Positions 7,744 through 16,803 of a stretch of DNA of 64,000 nucleotides are shown piece after piece. A program made the position numbers and the translations under genes. The DNA lies in contig JALSSV010000019.1 in assembly GCA_026984045.1 (NCBI GenBank), forward strand, positions 1 through 64,000, written 5' to 3'. Below the pieces are notes generated by a model. It saw nothing but the letters and a program-made list of their open reading frames with translations, was not told the DNA's origin and made no database searches. This DNA comes from Chromatiales bacterium. Lineage in GTDB: Bacteria > Pseudomonadota > Gammaproteobacteria > UBA6429 > Thiohalophilaceae. The stretch's first letter is position 1. Each line of letters begins with the position of its first letter.

Positions 7744-9126
7744 TTATACACGCTTCCGGTTCCGGCAGGAACGCACGAAGGCCACGAACCGGCCGGCCCA
7801 GTGGTTGTGGGAAGTGTCCCGCAGGTGGGCATAACCGGCCAGCAGATTGCGATAGACGATGCCGTCGTGGTTGCCGTCGACGCCCATCCCGCGGTGAACC
7901 CGGTAGGCGTAGCGGGTCTCCTCGGGGAGGGAGTCCAGGGCCGAGTAATGGAATTCGTGGGCCGGGAAAATCCGCTGGTTCGGCGCGCCGGGCCAGGGGT
8001 GGTCGGCCGTTTCCTCGAGCTGAACGTAACCCCGGCCCACGGGCCGTTCGTGCATGACCACGGAGGCAGGCAGCGTGCCGGTCATCTCGGCTTCACGTCC
8101 CTTCCAGCGCAGGCTGCGCGCCAGATACATCAATCCGCCGCATTCGGCATAGGCCGGCAAATCGGCCTCGATGGCCTGGCGGATGGCGGTGCGCATGGCC
8201 CGGTTGGCGGCCAGTTGCTCCATGTGGGTCTCGGGAAAGCCGCCGCCCAGGAAGAGGCCATCGCAGTCGGGCAGACGGCTGTCGGTGAGGGGCGAGAAGG
8301 GCAGCAGCTCGGCACCGGCGGCTTCCAGGGCCTCGAGATCGTCCGGATAGTAGAAACCGAAGGCGGCGTCCCGGGCGATGGCGATGCGCACGTCCCGGCG
8401 GGCAGCGGGCTCGGGCCCGGCGAACTGGCTGGACGGCAGGGGCGGGGCGCTGCCCGCAATGTTCCGGATGGCCTCCAGATCGACCTGGGCGGCAATCCGC
8501 TCGCCGATGTGCGCGACGAAGGCGCGGGCATCGCCGCTCTCGTTGCTCGGCACCAGGCCCAGATGACGCTCGTGGATGGTCATGGCCGGGTCGTGATAGA
8601 CGGCGCCGACCACCGGCACCTCGGTGTAGTGTTCCAGCACGGCACGCAGCTTGGCCTCGTGGCGGGAGCCGCGGATCTGGTTGAGAATGATGCCGGCGAT
8701 GCGCACTTCCGGCTCGAAGGCCTGGTAACCGAGCACCAGGGGGGCGATGCCCCGGGTCATGCCCTGGACGTTGATCACCAGCACCACCGGGGTCCGGGTG
8801 AGGCGGGCGAGGGCAGCGTTGCTGTTGCTGCCCTCCAGATCAAGGCCGTCGTAGAGCCCCTTGTTGCCCTCGATGAGCGCCAGATCGGCATGACCGGCGT
8901 GTCGGTTCAGACTGGCGAGGATCTCTTCCCGTTCCTGGGTGTAGAAATCGAGGTTGTAGCAGGGCCGACCGGCAGCCAGGCCCAGCCACATGGGATCGAT
9001 GTAGTCGGGGCCCTTCTTGAAGGGCTGGACCGTCTGGCCCCGATCCCGCAGGGCGCGACACAGACCGATGCTGAGCGTGGTCTTGCCAGAGGATTTGTGC
9101 GCAGCGGAGATCAGCAGTCGGTGCAT
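7744..9126 (-). CDS. dsrN: DsrN, siroheme amidase (CbiA-like)
   Basis: The 460-aa enzyme resembles cobyrinic acid a,c-diamide synthase. It has an N-terminal P-loop (AAHKSSGKTT, residues 9-18), the GPDYIDP motif, and a C-terminal class I glutamine amidotransferase domain with nucleophile Cys329 in AECGGLMYL and a late HEFHYS histidine. It is thought to amidate siroheme to siroamide for DsrAB. I chose the ATG at 9126 because the longer start at 9159 falls inside a 28-bp perfect palindrome. Confidence 0.92.
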   Translation of the reverse strand: MHRLLISAAHKSSGKTTLSIGLCRALRDRGQTVQPFKKGPDYIDPMWLGLAAGRPCYNLDFYTQEREEILASLNRHAGHADLALIEGNKGLYDGLDLEGSNSNAALARLTRTPVVLVINVQGMTRGIAPLVLGYQAFEPEVRIAGIILNQIRGSRHEAKLRAVLEHYTEVPVVGAVYHDPAMTIHERHLGLVPSNESGDARAFVAHIGERIAAQVDLEAIRNIAGSAPPLPSSQFAGPEPAARRDVRIAIARDAAFGFYYPDDLEALEAAGAELLPFSPLTDSRLPDCDGLFLGGGFPETHMEQLAANRAMRTAIRQAIEADLPAYAECGGLMYLARSLRWKGREAEMTGTLPASVVMHERPVGRGYVQLEETADHPWPGAPNQRIFPAHEFHYSALDSLPEETRYAYRVHRGMGVDGNHDGIVYRNLLAGYAHLRDTSHNHWAGRFVAFVRSCRNRKRV

Positions 9127-9144
9127 GGCGGGGATCCCAAAATG

Positions 9145-9172
9145 CGAAAGGGGATGCATGCATCCCCTTTCG
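9145..9172. promoter_or_regulatory. Perfect 28-bp palindrome between dsrP and dsrN
   Basis: CGAAAGGGGATGCA is followed at once by its exact complement, giving a 28-bp perfect palindrome 18 bp before the dsrN ATG. In the dsr mRNA it would form a 14-bp stem with a minimal loop. The minus-strand flank continues GCATTTTGGG, a weak U-tract, so it could attenuate transcription, mark an RNA-processing site, or bind a dimeric protein. Confidence 0.75.
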
Positions 9173-9198
9173 TACGGAGTCAGACCGGTGGCGAGCCG

Positions 9199-10404
9199 TT
9201 ACTTGTGGTGGGGATCCACCACTTCGTCAGCCAGACTTTCCGGCAGGAACTGCAGTACCTTCAGGGCTAGGGCCACGATGATCAGGGCCACCGCCATCCC
9301 GCCGATGCCAAGCACGAATTCCACCAGGCTGGGGGTGTAACTGTTGATGATGCCGTCGGAGAAGCTGCTGGCCACTTCCTTGCCCGGGAAGATGAGCAGC
9401 GGATAGGCCTGGCCGCCGATGATGATGACGTACATGGCCGCCAGTCCGCCCAGCACGACCAGGACGGAGGCAAAGCCGATGAGGCTGCGATTCCTGCCCC
9501 AGCTGGGATGGTAGAGGATGGCCAGGGGCACCAGGCTGCCCAGCAGCATCCAGCCGATCCAGAAGAGTTGGGTATAGACGCCACCGTTGAGCAGGATGAA
9601 GGCTTCAACGCCGTGGTACTGGGTGATGTAGAGCTTGGTCAGGTGATAGGCCAGCAGCAGGAGCAGGGTACCGGCCACGAACACCCCCAGCAGATTCTTC
9701 AGTCGCCGCAGCAGCGCGTCGCCCAGCGGTCGGCCGGTCCACTTGCAGGCGGCCATGGTCACGAGGATCAGGATTGCCAGGCCAAAGGCGAAGGACATGA
9801 CGATGAACAGGGGGGCCATGATGGCTTCGTTGTAGGCCAGACGGGCCACCAGGAAGCCGAAAATGGAGCCGGTACCGGTGGTGAGAATCAGACGCCAGAC
9901 GAAGGCGCTGAAACCGGCGACCTTGGTGTACTGGGTCTTGGTGGGATCCATCATGGTCCACAGGTAGATGGCCACCAGGAGGAAGAAGCCATTGTAGAGG
10001 ATGATGTTCCAGGCGAAGATCGACTTGAAGTTGTAGTAGGTCATGGCCACGATGAGCCGGTCGGCGCGGCCGAGATCCAGCACCAGGATCGTGAGACCGC
10101 CGGCCAGCAGCGCGATGGCCAACAGACCGGAGAGCCGGGCCAGGGGCTTGTAGGCGGTCTTGCCGAACACCGAGGCGATGGAGGCGGTGTTCAGGGCCCC
10201 CGAGGCGGCCACGATCAGGAAGACCGCGAACACGTGTGGGGTCCCCCAGACGATCTGCTGGTTCATGCCGGTGATGAAGTGGCCGTAGTGTTCCATCATG
10301 AACGCGGCAACCAGACCGGCACCGGCAATGGCGCCGAGTAGTGCCAGCAGGGCAAGATAGCCTGCGCTGTTCCCCTTGATGGTGCTGTAGCGGATGTTTT
10401 TCAT
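9199..10404 (-). CDS. dsrP: DsrP, NrfD-type quinone-interacting membrane subunit
   Basis: The 401-aa polytopic protein belongs to the NrfD/PsrC family, with about ten hydrophobic helices spread along its whole length. It is the second membrane anchor of the DsrMKJOP complex and exchanges electrons between the periplasmic DsrJ/DsrO side and quinone. A GTG at 10413 in frame could also start it; neither start has a strong Shine-Dalgarno site, so the N-terminus is uncertain by three residues. It follows dsrO by 24 bp. Confidence 0.94.
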   Translation of the reverse strand: MKNIRYSTIKGNSAGYLALLALLGAIAGAGLVAAFMMEHYGHFITGMNQQIVWGTPHVFAVFLIVAASGALNTASIASVFGKTAYKPLARLSGLLAIALLAGGLTILVLDLGRADRLIVAMTYYNFKSIFAWNIILYNGFFLLVAIYLWTMMDPTKTQYTKVAGFSAFVWRLILTTGTGSIFGFLVARLAYNEAIMAPLFIVMSFAFGLAILILVTMAACKWTGRPLGDALLRRLKNLLGVFVAGTLLLLLAYHLTKLYITQYHGVEAFILLNGGVYTQLFWIGWMLLGSLVPLAILYHPSWGRNRSLIGFASVLVVLGGLAAMYVIIIGGQAYPLLIFPGKEVASSFSDGIINSYTPSLVEFVLGIGGMAVALIIVALALKVLQFLPESLADEVVDPHHK

Positions 10405-10428
10405 TTTCTGCACTGCTCGCTCTGGAGG

Positions 10429-11184
10429 TTAGAGACCCTGGTAACGGATGCCGGTGTTCAGACCCAGGTCGGCCCGGATCTGTTCGCCGCCGCGTTCCCG
10501 CAACTCGCGGGAGATGGCACTTTCCGGATCCTTGAGATCACCGAAGATCATGGCCTGCTCCGGACAGGCTTCGACGCAGGCCGGTTGCCGGCCGGCATCG
10601 ACCCGTTGCACGCACAGGGTGCAGGCTTCCACGGTGCCCTTGCCGCGGGGGGCATTGACCTTCTGATCGTGCAGTTCCTCATGGACGAAGGAACGGGCCT
10701 TGTAGGGGCAGGCCATCATGCAGTAACGGCAACCGATGCAGATGTGCTTGTCCACCAGGACGATGCCGTCGGCACGCTTCATCGACGCCCCGGTGGGGCA
10801 AACGTCCACACAGGGCGGATGTTCGCAGTGCTGGCACATCAGTGGCAGGGTCTGCACGTGACCGGTCTGCTTGTCGGTCAGTTTCACCTTGCGGATCCAC
10901 TGGGCCTTCTGGTTGGGGGCCGAGTGCTTTTCGTTGGGGCTGTCGGGGCCCCAGCCAAACTCGTCCTGGCAGGCGGTAACACAGGCGTCACAACCTTCGG
11001 CACACTTGTTGGTGTTGATCAGGATCCCCCAGCGTTGCCGATCACTGGCCGGCAGTTCCGGCGCCCGGGCGTGGGCCACCTGCTGGAGGATGATGCCGGG
11101 GGCCACGGTCAGGCTGGCCACGGCGGCCACCTGGCCGAAGAAACGGCGGCGGGCCTGGTCGGTGGGATTCGTCTTCTTGTCCAT
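10429..11184 (-). CDS. dsrO: DsrO, periplasmic ferredoxin-like Fe-S subunit
   Basis: The 251-aa protein starts with a Tat signal (ARRRFFGQVA, then a hydrophobic stretch ending before AHA) so it is exported folded. It then shows repeated four-Cys ferredoxin motifs (NKCAEGCDACVTAC, CQHCEHPPCVDVCP, CIGCRYCMMACP, CTLCVQR..CVEACP) for several [4Fe-4S] clusters. It links triheme DsrJ to membrane DsrP. The start codon overlaps the dsrJ stop by one base (TAATG), indicating coupled translation. Confidence 0.95.
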   Translation of the reverse strand: MDKKTNPTDQARRRFFGQVAAVASLTVAPGIILQQVAHARAPELPASDRQRWGILINTNKCAEGCDACVTACQDEFGWGPDSPNEKHSAPNQKAQWIRKVKLTDKQTGHVQTLPLMCQHCEHPPCVDVCPTGASMKRADGIVLVDKHICIGCRYCMMACPYKARSFVHEELHDQKVNAPRGKGTVEACTLCVQRVDAGRQPACVEACPEQAMIFGDLKDPESAISRELRERGGEQIRADLGLNTGIRYQGL

Positions 11185-11672
11185 TATCGGGCTTCTCCGA
11201 CGGTGGCAGATAGGGGCGCCACGTCCTTCCGGGTCAGTTTCAGGCCGGCATGGGGATTGTGCATGGCACTTTCCTGAATCTTTTCCGGATCCGGCGTGTC
11301 GCGATGACACTCGAAACAGTCGATATGGACCGCGGCATAGGTGTGGCAACTGCTGCAGAAGTGCTCCTTCTCGCCGAAGCGGGCGTACTGGCCGTCCGGC
11401 TTGGGCGTGATGTGGCAGTTCACGCACTCGGCGAGACTGAACTGCTTGGTGCGGATCCCCTGACGCAGGGTTTCGTCACGGTGATGCAGGAGGTACTGCA
11501 TGTGATGCTTGCGCATGTCCTCCTCGGGACGAACGCAGCCAAACTCCGGGTTGGCCTTGGCGCGGGGTTTGGGCACCCCGGCCAGCGGACCGGTGTCGTC
11601 GGCGATGGCCGGCAGGGCCAGGAACAGCCCTGCCACCATGAGGCACTGCCTGCTCAGTTGTCCAAAAGTCAC
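11184..11672 (-). CDS. dsrJ: DsrJ, periplasmic triheme cytochrome c
   Basis: The 162-aa protein has a Sec signal (hydrophobic core, AIADD after it) and three heme c sites: CVNCH at 83-87, CSSCH at 106-110 and CFECH at 119-123. Cys46, present here (FGCVRP), matches the residue known in Allochromatium DsrJ as an unusual Cys ligand of one heme. The start is GTG at 11672, supported by AGGAG eight bases upstream. It is the periplasmic redox end of DsrMKJOP. Confidence 0.95.
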   Translation of the reverse strand: MTFGQLSRQCLMVAGLFLALPAIADDTGPLAGVPKPRAKANPEFGCVRPEEDMRKHHMQYLLHHRDETLRQGIRTKQFSLAECVNCHITPKPDGQYARFGEKEHFCSSCHTYAAVHIDCFECHRDTPDPEKIQESAMHNPHAGLKLTRKDVAPLSATVGEAR

Positions 11673-11692
11673 GATCCGGACTCCTATGATTG

Positions 11693-13636
11693 TTATTCAC
11701 CCATGGCCATGTCGATGTAGCCGGTCGGGCAGACGTCGGCACAGATGTGGCAGCCGATGCACTTCTTGTAGTCGGTGGCCACGTAACGACCCATGGTGTG
11801 CTTGTCCTTCGGGACGCGGTAGACGGCGTCCTGGGGACAGAAGATCACGCAGTTGTCACACTCGAAGCACATGCCGCAGCTCATGCAGCGATCGGCTTCC
11901 TTGACGGCTTCCTCTTCCGGCAGCGGCTTCATGCGCTCGGTGAAGTGACCCAGTACCTCCTCGGCGGTGGGCACGTCTTCCTCGCGCTTGTGGCGCGGGG
12001 TGTATTCGAAGTGACCCAGGAACAGCTTCTCGGCCGGAATGATCTCCTGCTTGGCACGATCCTCGAAGTTGTGGATGGCGAAGTCGGACTCGGAGGTACC
12101 CCATACGGAGCTGTGATCGTATTCAGCGGGGGCCAGACCGGCTTCCTGCATCTTCTCCAGCAGGTTGAAGTGGTGCTTGTCCACCTTAGGTCGCTTGCCC
12201 AGCTCTTCGTGCTTGAGGAAGTGGTCGACGCTTTCGGCGGCGATGGAAGCCTGGCCGATGGCGGTGGTCAGCAGGTGCGGACGCACGATGTCGCCTGCGA
12301 CGAAGTGACCGGGACGGCCGGGAACCTGGTAGTGCTGGTCGGCGTCGATCAGCTTGCGCTCGTTGCCGATGTCCTCGAAGCCGTCAAGCTTGCCGCCCTG
12401 GCCGATGGCGGCGACGATGAGATCCAGGTCGATGTCGTATTCGGAACCTTCGATGGGGGTCTTGCCGTCGCTTTCCAGCTTCTGCACGCGGACCGCCTTG
12501 GCGCGGCCATTGTCGTCGAGGACCAGCTCTACGGGGTTCACGCAGTCGATGATCTCGATGCCTTCACGCTGGGCATCGTGAATTTCGTGCTCGGCGGCGT
12601 TCATCTTGTCGATGGGCGAGCGGCTGAGCAGGATGACCTTGGCCGGCTTGCGCTTGGCGTCGTCGCCGTAGTTGTGGGTGGTCTTGCCGGCGATGACGTT
12701 CTCGGGATACTCGTCTTCCGACATGCCTTCGATGGTGCCGAGGCGGCGGGCCACGGAGGCCACGTCGATGGAGGTATCACCACCACCGACCACGACCACG
12801 GTGGGGCTCACGGCCTGCAGGCGGCCCTGGTTGAAGGCTTCCAGGTACTCGATACCGATGACGGCGTTGGGCGCCTTGTCGGCACCGGGGATCGGGAGCT
12901 GGCGGCCGGACCAGGCGCCCACGGCCCAGACAATGGCGTCGAAGTCCTTTTCCAGATCCTCGACCTTCACGTCCTGGCCGACGCGGGTGTTGAGCTTGAG
13001 TTCCACGCCCATGTCGATGATGCGGTTGATCTCGCCGTCCAGCACGTTGCGCGGCATGCGGTAGCCGGGGATGCCGAAGCGCATCATGCCGCCCAGGCTG
13101 TCGTGATCGTCGAACAGGGTGACGCCGTGGCCGCGGCGACGCAGCTGGTAGGCCGCGGCCAGCCCGGCAGGGCCACCACCGATCACGGCCACCTTCTTGC
13201 CGGTGTCGGGGCCGGCTTCGAACTGGAAGCCGCCTTCCAGGGCCTGGTCACCGATGTACTGTTCCACCGAGTTGATGCCGACGTGGTCTTCCACCTCGTT
13301 GCGGTTGCAGCCGTCTTCACAGGGCGCAGGGCAGACCCGGCCCATGACCGAGGGGAAGGGGTTGGCGTCGGTGGAGCGGCGGAAGGCGTATTCCTGCATG
13401 CTCATGCCCTCGGCCGGCTTCTCGATGCCGCGCACGATGTCCAGCCAGCCACGGATGTCCTCCCCGGAGGGGCAGCTGCCCTGGCACGGCGGCGTCCGGT
13501 GTACATAGGTCGGGCACTTGTGGGAGGTGTCCTGAACGAAAATCTTGTCCGCCCAGCTTTCCCACTGGTTTTCGCCGTCCTTGAAGCGCCGGAACGTGAG
13601 CTTTTCGTTTTGCATATCGTCGCGGGAAGTAGCCAT
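11693..13636 (-). CDS. dsrL: DsrL, NAD(P)H:acceptor oxidoreductase of the rDsr pathway
   Basis: The 647-aa iron-sulfur flavoprotein resembles glutamate synthase small subunits. Residues 41-110 hold cysteine pairs for N-terminal Fe-S clusters (CQGSC, CPAPCEDGC), residues 150-160 the FAD-binding GGGPAG, a second nucleotide-binding GGGDTS follows near 300, and the C-terminus carries two ferredoxin motifs (CMSCGMCFECDNC and CIGCHICADVCP). DsrL is essential for sulfur oxidation in Allochromatium and couples DsrAB to NAD(H). AGGAGAA before the ATG supports the start. It is a marker of the oxidative direction. Confidence 0.95.
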   Translation of the reverse strand: MATSRDDMQNEKLTFRRFKDGENQWESWADKIFVQDTSHKCPTYVHRTPPCQGSCPSGEDIRGWLDIVRGIEKPAEGMSMQEYAFRRSTDANPFPSVMGRVCPAPCEDGCNRNEVEDHVGINSVEQYIGDQALEGGFQFEAGPDTGKKVAVIGGGPAGLAAAYQLRRRGHGVTLFDDHDSLGGMMRFGIPGYRMPRNVLDGEINRIIDMGVELKLNTRVGQDVKVEDLEKDFDAIVWAVGAWSGRQLPIPGADKAPNAVIGIEYLEAFNQGRLQAVSPTVVVVGGGDTSIDVASVARRLGTIEGMSEDEYPENVIAGKTTHNYGDDAKRKPAKVILLSRSPIDKMNAAEHEIHDAQREGIEIIDCVNPVELVLDDNGRAKAVRVQKLESDGKTPIEGSEYDIDLDLIVAAIGQGGKLDGFEDIGNERKLIDADQHYQVPGRPGHFVAGDIVRPHLLTTAIGQASIAAESVDHFLKHEELGKRPKVDKHHFNLLEKMQEAGLAPAEYDHSSVWGTSESDFAIHNFEDRAKQEIIPAEKLFLGHFEYTPRHKREEDVPTAEEVLGHFTERMKPLPEEEAVKEADRCMSCGMCFECDNCVIFCPQDAVYRVPKDKHTMGRYVATDYKKCIGCHICADVCPTGYIDMAMGE

Positions 13637-13690
13637 GCCAATTCTCCTGTGTAAGCGATTCTTCTGAATTCGATGGGATTCGTTGTTCGG

Positions 13691-15214
13691 TTATTCGTCG
13701 TCGGCCTCGTCACCGGCGTCTTCGGATGGCGCATCACTGAGGATGAGCGCATCGCCGACCAGCTGGTGGACGCTGACGATCTGATCCATGGTGAAGCCGT
13801 AGTAGGGCAGCACCTTGGCAAACTGGGTCTTGCAGATGGCGCAGATGGCGGCCAGATTGGTCACGCCATACTCGTCCACCACGCTCTTGTAGGCGGCCAT
13901 GCGCGGCATGGCGCCCTTGACGCGCAACTCCATGAGGTCGTCGGTCAAAAGACCGCCACCGCCGCCGCAGCAGAAGGTGGCTTCGCCGATGGTGTTCTCC
14001 GGCATGTCCACGTAGTTGTTGCACACGGTCTTGATGATGTTGCGCGGAATTTCCAGCTGACCACCCGGCTTGTCGCCCATGCGCGAGGCACGGGCCACGT
14101 TGCAGGAATCGTGGAAGGTCAGGGTCATGTGGTCGTTTTCGCTGGGGTCGAACTTCAGCTTGCCCTTCTGGATGGCGTCCCAGGTGTATTCGCAGATGTG
14201 CTGCGGTACGGGATAGTTGGGATCCAGGAAGTCCCAGGGACCGGCCAGGGTGTTGAGGAAGCTGTAGGCGACACGCCAGGCGTGGCCGCACTCGCCGAAG
14301 ATGATGCGCTTGACGCCCAGTTCCTTGGCGGCCTTGCGGATACGCCGGGAGACGCGGCGCATGTTCTCGTAACTGCCGATGAACATGCCGAAGTTGGCCG
14401 CTTCCGAGGCGTAGGAACTGAGGGTCCAGCTGGCGCCGGTCTCGTGGAAGACCTTGGCATAGCCGATCAGGCCGTCCACGTGGGGCTCGGCGAAGAAGTC
14501 GGCCGAGGGGGTGACCAGCAGGATGTCGGCCCCCTTGACGTCCAGCGGGAACTTGATGTCCACGCCCGTATCGTCCTTGACCTCTTCTTCGAGGCCCTCG
14601 AGGGTGTCGGCCAGGGCCGGCTCGGGCAGGCCGAGGTTGTTGCCGATCTTGTGGACCTTGGCGATGATTTCGTTACAGTACTTCTGGCCCAGGCCCACGG
14701 CGTCCATGATCTCGCGTGCGGCCATGGAGATTTCGGCGGTGTCGATGCCGTAGGGGCAGTAGACGGAACAGCGGCGGCACTGGGAGCACTGGTGGAAGTA
14801 GCTGTACCACTCGTCCAGCACCTCGCGGGTCATGTCCACGGCGCCAACCAGCTTGGGGAAGAACCTGCCGGCGAAGGTGTAGTAACGGCGATAGACCTTG
14901 CGCAGCAGATCCTGCCGGGCGACCGGCATGTTCTTGGGATCGGCCGTGCCCAGGAAGTAATGGCACTTGTCGGTGCAGGCACCGCACTTGACGCAGGAAT
15001 CGAGGAACACCTGCAGGGAACGGAACTTGCCCTTCAGTTCCCCCAGCTTCTTGACGGCAACGTCTTCCCAGTTGTCGATCAGCTCTCCAGGAAATCCCAG
15101 GGCTTCCTGAAACTCCGCCTTGGCCACGTAGGGCTTGCTGTGCGCCATGGCGTCCTCCTTGAGAGGAGGGATCTCGAGAGTCTCTTTCAGTTCGGGAATG
15201 TCAAAATCGGCCAC
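13691..15214 (-). CDS. dsrK: DsrK, HdrD-like catalytic subunit of DsrMKJOP
   Basis: The 507-aa cytoplasmic protein has two [4Fe-4S] motifs (Cys74, 77, 80, 84 and Cys143, 146, 149, 153) and the CCG-domain pattern of heterodisulfide reductase subunit D (FCCGGGGG in the C-terminal third) that binds the non-cubane cluster. It acts on the DsrC disulfide/trisulfide redox state and passes electrons to DsrM. A second Met at residue 23 is possible as start, but the longer form is kept because the family often has this leader. Confidence 0.95.
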   Translation of the reverse strand: MADFDIPELKETLEIPPLKEDAMAHSKPYVAKAEFQEALGFPGELIDNWEDVAVKKLGELKGKFRSLQVFLDSCVKCGACTDKCHYFLGTADPKNMPVARQDLLRKVYRRYYTFAGRFFPKLVGAVDMTREVLDEWYSYFHQCSQCRRCSVYCPYGIDTAEISMAAREIMDAVGLGQKYCNEIIAKVHKIGNNLGLPEPALADTLEGLEEEVKDDTGVDIKFPLDVKGADILLVTPSADFFAEPHVDGLIGYAKVFHETGASWTLSSYASEAANFGMFIGSYENMRRVSRRIRKAAKELGVKRIIFGECGHAWRVAYSFLNTLAGPWDFLDPNYPVPQHICEYTWDAIQKGKLKFDPSENDHMTLTFHDSCNVARASRMGDKPGGQLEIPRNIIKTVCNNYVDMPENTIGEATFCCGGGGGLLTDDLMELRVKGAMPRMAAYKSVVDEYGVTNLAAICAICKTQFAKVLPYYGFTMDQIVSVHQLVGDALILSDAPSEDAGDEADDE

Positions 15215-15269
15215 AGTGTTGTCCTCAATCGTTTTTGTCGCGGCGAGGTTTTCGGGTCAACCGTCGTTG

Positions 15270-16013
15270 TCAGTTGCCGGATTCGGCAGCGTCGAGCTCG
15301 GCTGCCCAGGGCGCGATGTGCCGTTTTTCGCGCGCATTGTCGACCTGATTGCGGGTCGGGCTGAAGAACACGCCAGGGGCATGCAGCAGCTTGCTGATGG
15401 GGAAGACGATCAGCAGCGTGGCGACCAGCGCCAGATGCAACAACAGGTTGAGGTCATCGGGGAGCGGCCGGATGCTGCCGGTCATGAGACCCCGGAAGAA
15501 ATCCTTGACCATGACGATGTCGGTGTGAGAGACGAAGGTCATGGACATGCCGGTAATGACGATGCCGAGCAGCAGGGCCAGCATCAGGTGATCGGAGGGG
15601 CTGGTGATGTAGCGGATCCGCTCGACGAAGAAGCGGCGGCCCCAGAGGCCGAGCAGGCCGAGCAGCATGCCGAAGGCGGCATACTTGCCGAAGGGCTGAA
15701 TCAGGTTGACCCACCACCAGACGGGATCGGTGAAATAGCGCAGATGGCGGGCCAGCACCAGGAACATGGCCATGTGGAAGAGCCAGCCGAACAGCCAGAT
15801 CCACTTGTTGGACTTGAACAGAGAGGCGAACAGGACGACTTCCCGTGCCATGCGCAGAACCACGCCGGTCTGGGTGACAGGGGCCGGCATGGTGGGAATC
15901 TTGAGGGGAGCGGGTGTCTTGGCGTAAATCCAGATCTTACGACCGACGCCGACCAGGAAAATCAGGGTCGCGGCGTAGAACAAAAGCGCATAGATAACGG
16001 ACAGGGCAGACAT
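15270..16013 (-). CDS. dsrM: DsrM, NarI-like cytochrome b membrane subunit
   Basis: The 247-aa integral membrane protein has five or six hydrophobic segments and histidines in helices suited to bind b hemes (FGWLFHMAMFLVLARHLRY, SDHLMLALLLG). It anchors DsrK and reacts with quinone. I trimmed the frame to the ATG at 16013 because the upstream extension is the sequence of a hairpin and not conserved protein. It follows dsrC after an 85-bp gap that contains a strong stem-loop. Confidence 0.94.
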   Translation of the reverse strand: MSALSVIYALLFYAATLIFLVGVGRKIWIYAKTPAPLKIPTMPAPVTQTGVVLRMAREVVLFASLFKSNKWIWLFGWLFHMAMFLVLARHLRYFTDPVWWWVNLIQPFGKYAAFGMLLGLLGLWGRRFFVERIRYITSPSDHLMLALLLGIVITGMSMTFVSHTDIVMVKDFFRGLMTGSIRPLPDDLNLLLHLALVATLLIVFPISKLLHAPGVFFSPTRNQVDNAREKRHIAPWAAELDAAESGN

Positions 16014-16053
16014 GCTACTGTTCCCTCTATCTGTGAAATCGGGTGTTGTGGTT

Positions 16054-16088
16054 GAAAATGTGGGGAGCCGGAGCTCCCCGCCATTTTC
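16054..16088. promoter_or_regulatory. Stem-loop between dsrC and dsrM
   Basis: GGGGAGC (16062-16068) pairs with GCTCCCC (16073-16079) around a 4-base loop, and the stem is extended after a small bulge by GAAAATG/CATTTTC. On the transcribed (minus) strand no U-run follows, so it is not a classical terminator. It fits a processing or 3'-protection hairpin that would raise the amount of upstream dsrABEFHC mRNA over dsrM and later genes. Confidence 0.7.
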
Positions 16089-16098
16089 GGGTACGGCG

Positions 16099-16431
16099 TT
16101 ATACGCAGCCGGTCGGCTTCGGCAGACCGGCGTACTTGCACGCCTGCTTGCCGGGGCCATAGGGGAACAGTTCGTACAGGTACTTGCTGTTGCCCTTTTC
16201 CTTGCCCAGCTTCTTGCCGATGGCCTTGGTCAGAACACGAACGGCCGGAGCGATCTGGTACTCGTCATAGTACTCACGCAGGAAGTTGATCACTTCCCAG
16301 TGGGCATCGGTCAGTTCGGTACCGTCTTCCTTGGCCATGGCTTCGGCCACGGCGGGGGTCCAGTCGTTCAGGTTGGCCAGGTAGCCTTCCTCATCAGTCT
16401 CGATGGTCTTACCTTCTACTTCGATAGGCAT
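16099..16431 (-). CDS. dsrC: DsrC, sulfur-carrier protein with both C-terminal cysteines
   Basis: The 110-aa protein ends in CKYAGLPKPTGCV, keeping both redox-active cysteines (Cys98 and the penultimate Cys109). This defines true DsrC rather than TusE. Loaded with sulfane sulfur, it is the substrate of DsrAB and its trisulfide/disulfide states are handled by DsrK. It lies 46 bp after dsrH. A cysteine-free paralogue is encoded at 22386-22727 on the other side of the dsr promoter region. Confidence 0.97.
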   Translation of the reverse strand: MPIEVEGKTIETDEEGYLANLNDWTPAVAEAMAKEDGTELTDAHWEVINFLREYYDEYQIAPAVRVLTKAIGKKLGKEKGNSKYLYELFPYGPGKQACKYAGLPKPTGCV

Positions 16432-16477
16432 GGTCGATCTCCTCGTTTGAAAACTTGAAACAACAACTCAACAATGG

Positions 16478-16786
16478 TTACAGCCAGGCATTCACCTTGT
16501 CGTTTTCCACCGTCAGCTCCACGAAGCCCTTGTAATCGACGATCTTGATCCCGTCGATCAGCTTGTCTTCGGACAGTCCACGGGCCTTCAGATCGGCGCC
16601 GAGAACGTAGATGGAAACGGTGTCCAGGGCCTTCTTGACGGTATCGGCGACCGTGGACCCCTGCAGGGCACCGTACACGCCGTCTTCGAACAGCAGAACG
16701 GCGTGGTCTTTCCCGGCAAGACGCAGGCAGGTCTGCAGAGAAGGACGGTCGAACGGTGACTTGTTCACAGTGTGCAATGTGGACAT
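16478..16786 (-). CDS. dsrH: DsrH subunit of the DsrEFH sulfurtransferase
   Basis: The 102-aa TusB-like subunit has the family's conserved Cys at position 20 (SLQTCLRL). With DsrE and DsrF it forms the E2F2H2 hexamer that passes sulfane sulfur to DsrC. Presence of dsrEFH is a marker of sulfur oxidisers rather than sulfate reducers. It is 17 bp after dsrF. Confidence 0.95.
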   Translation of the reverse strand: MSTLHTVNKSPFDRPSLQTCLRLAGKDHAVLLFEDGVYGALQGSTVADTVKKALDTVSIYVLGADLKARGLSEDKLIDGIKIVDYKGFVELTVENDKVNAWL

Positions 16787-16803
16787 GGTTTTCCTACCCT
16801 CTC

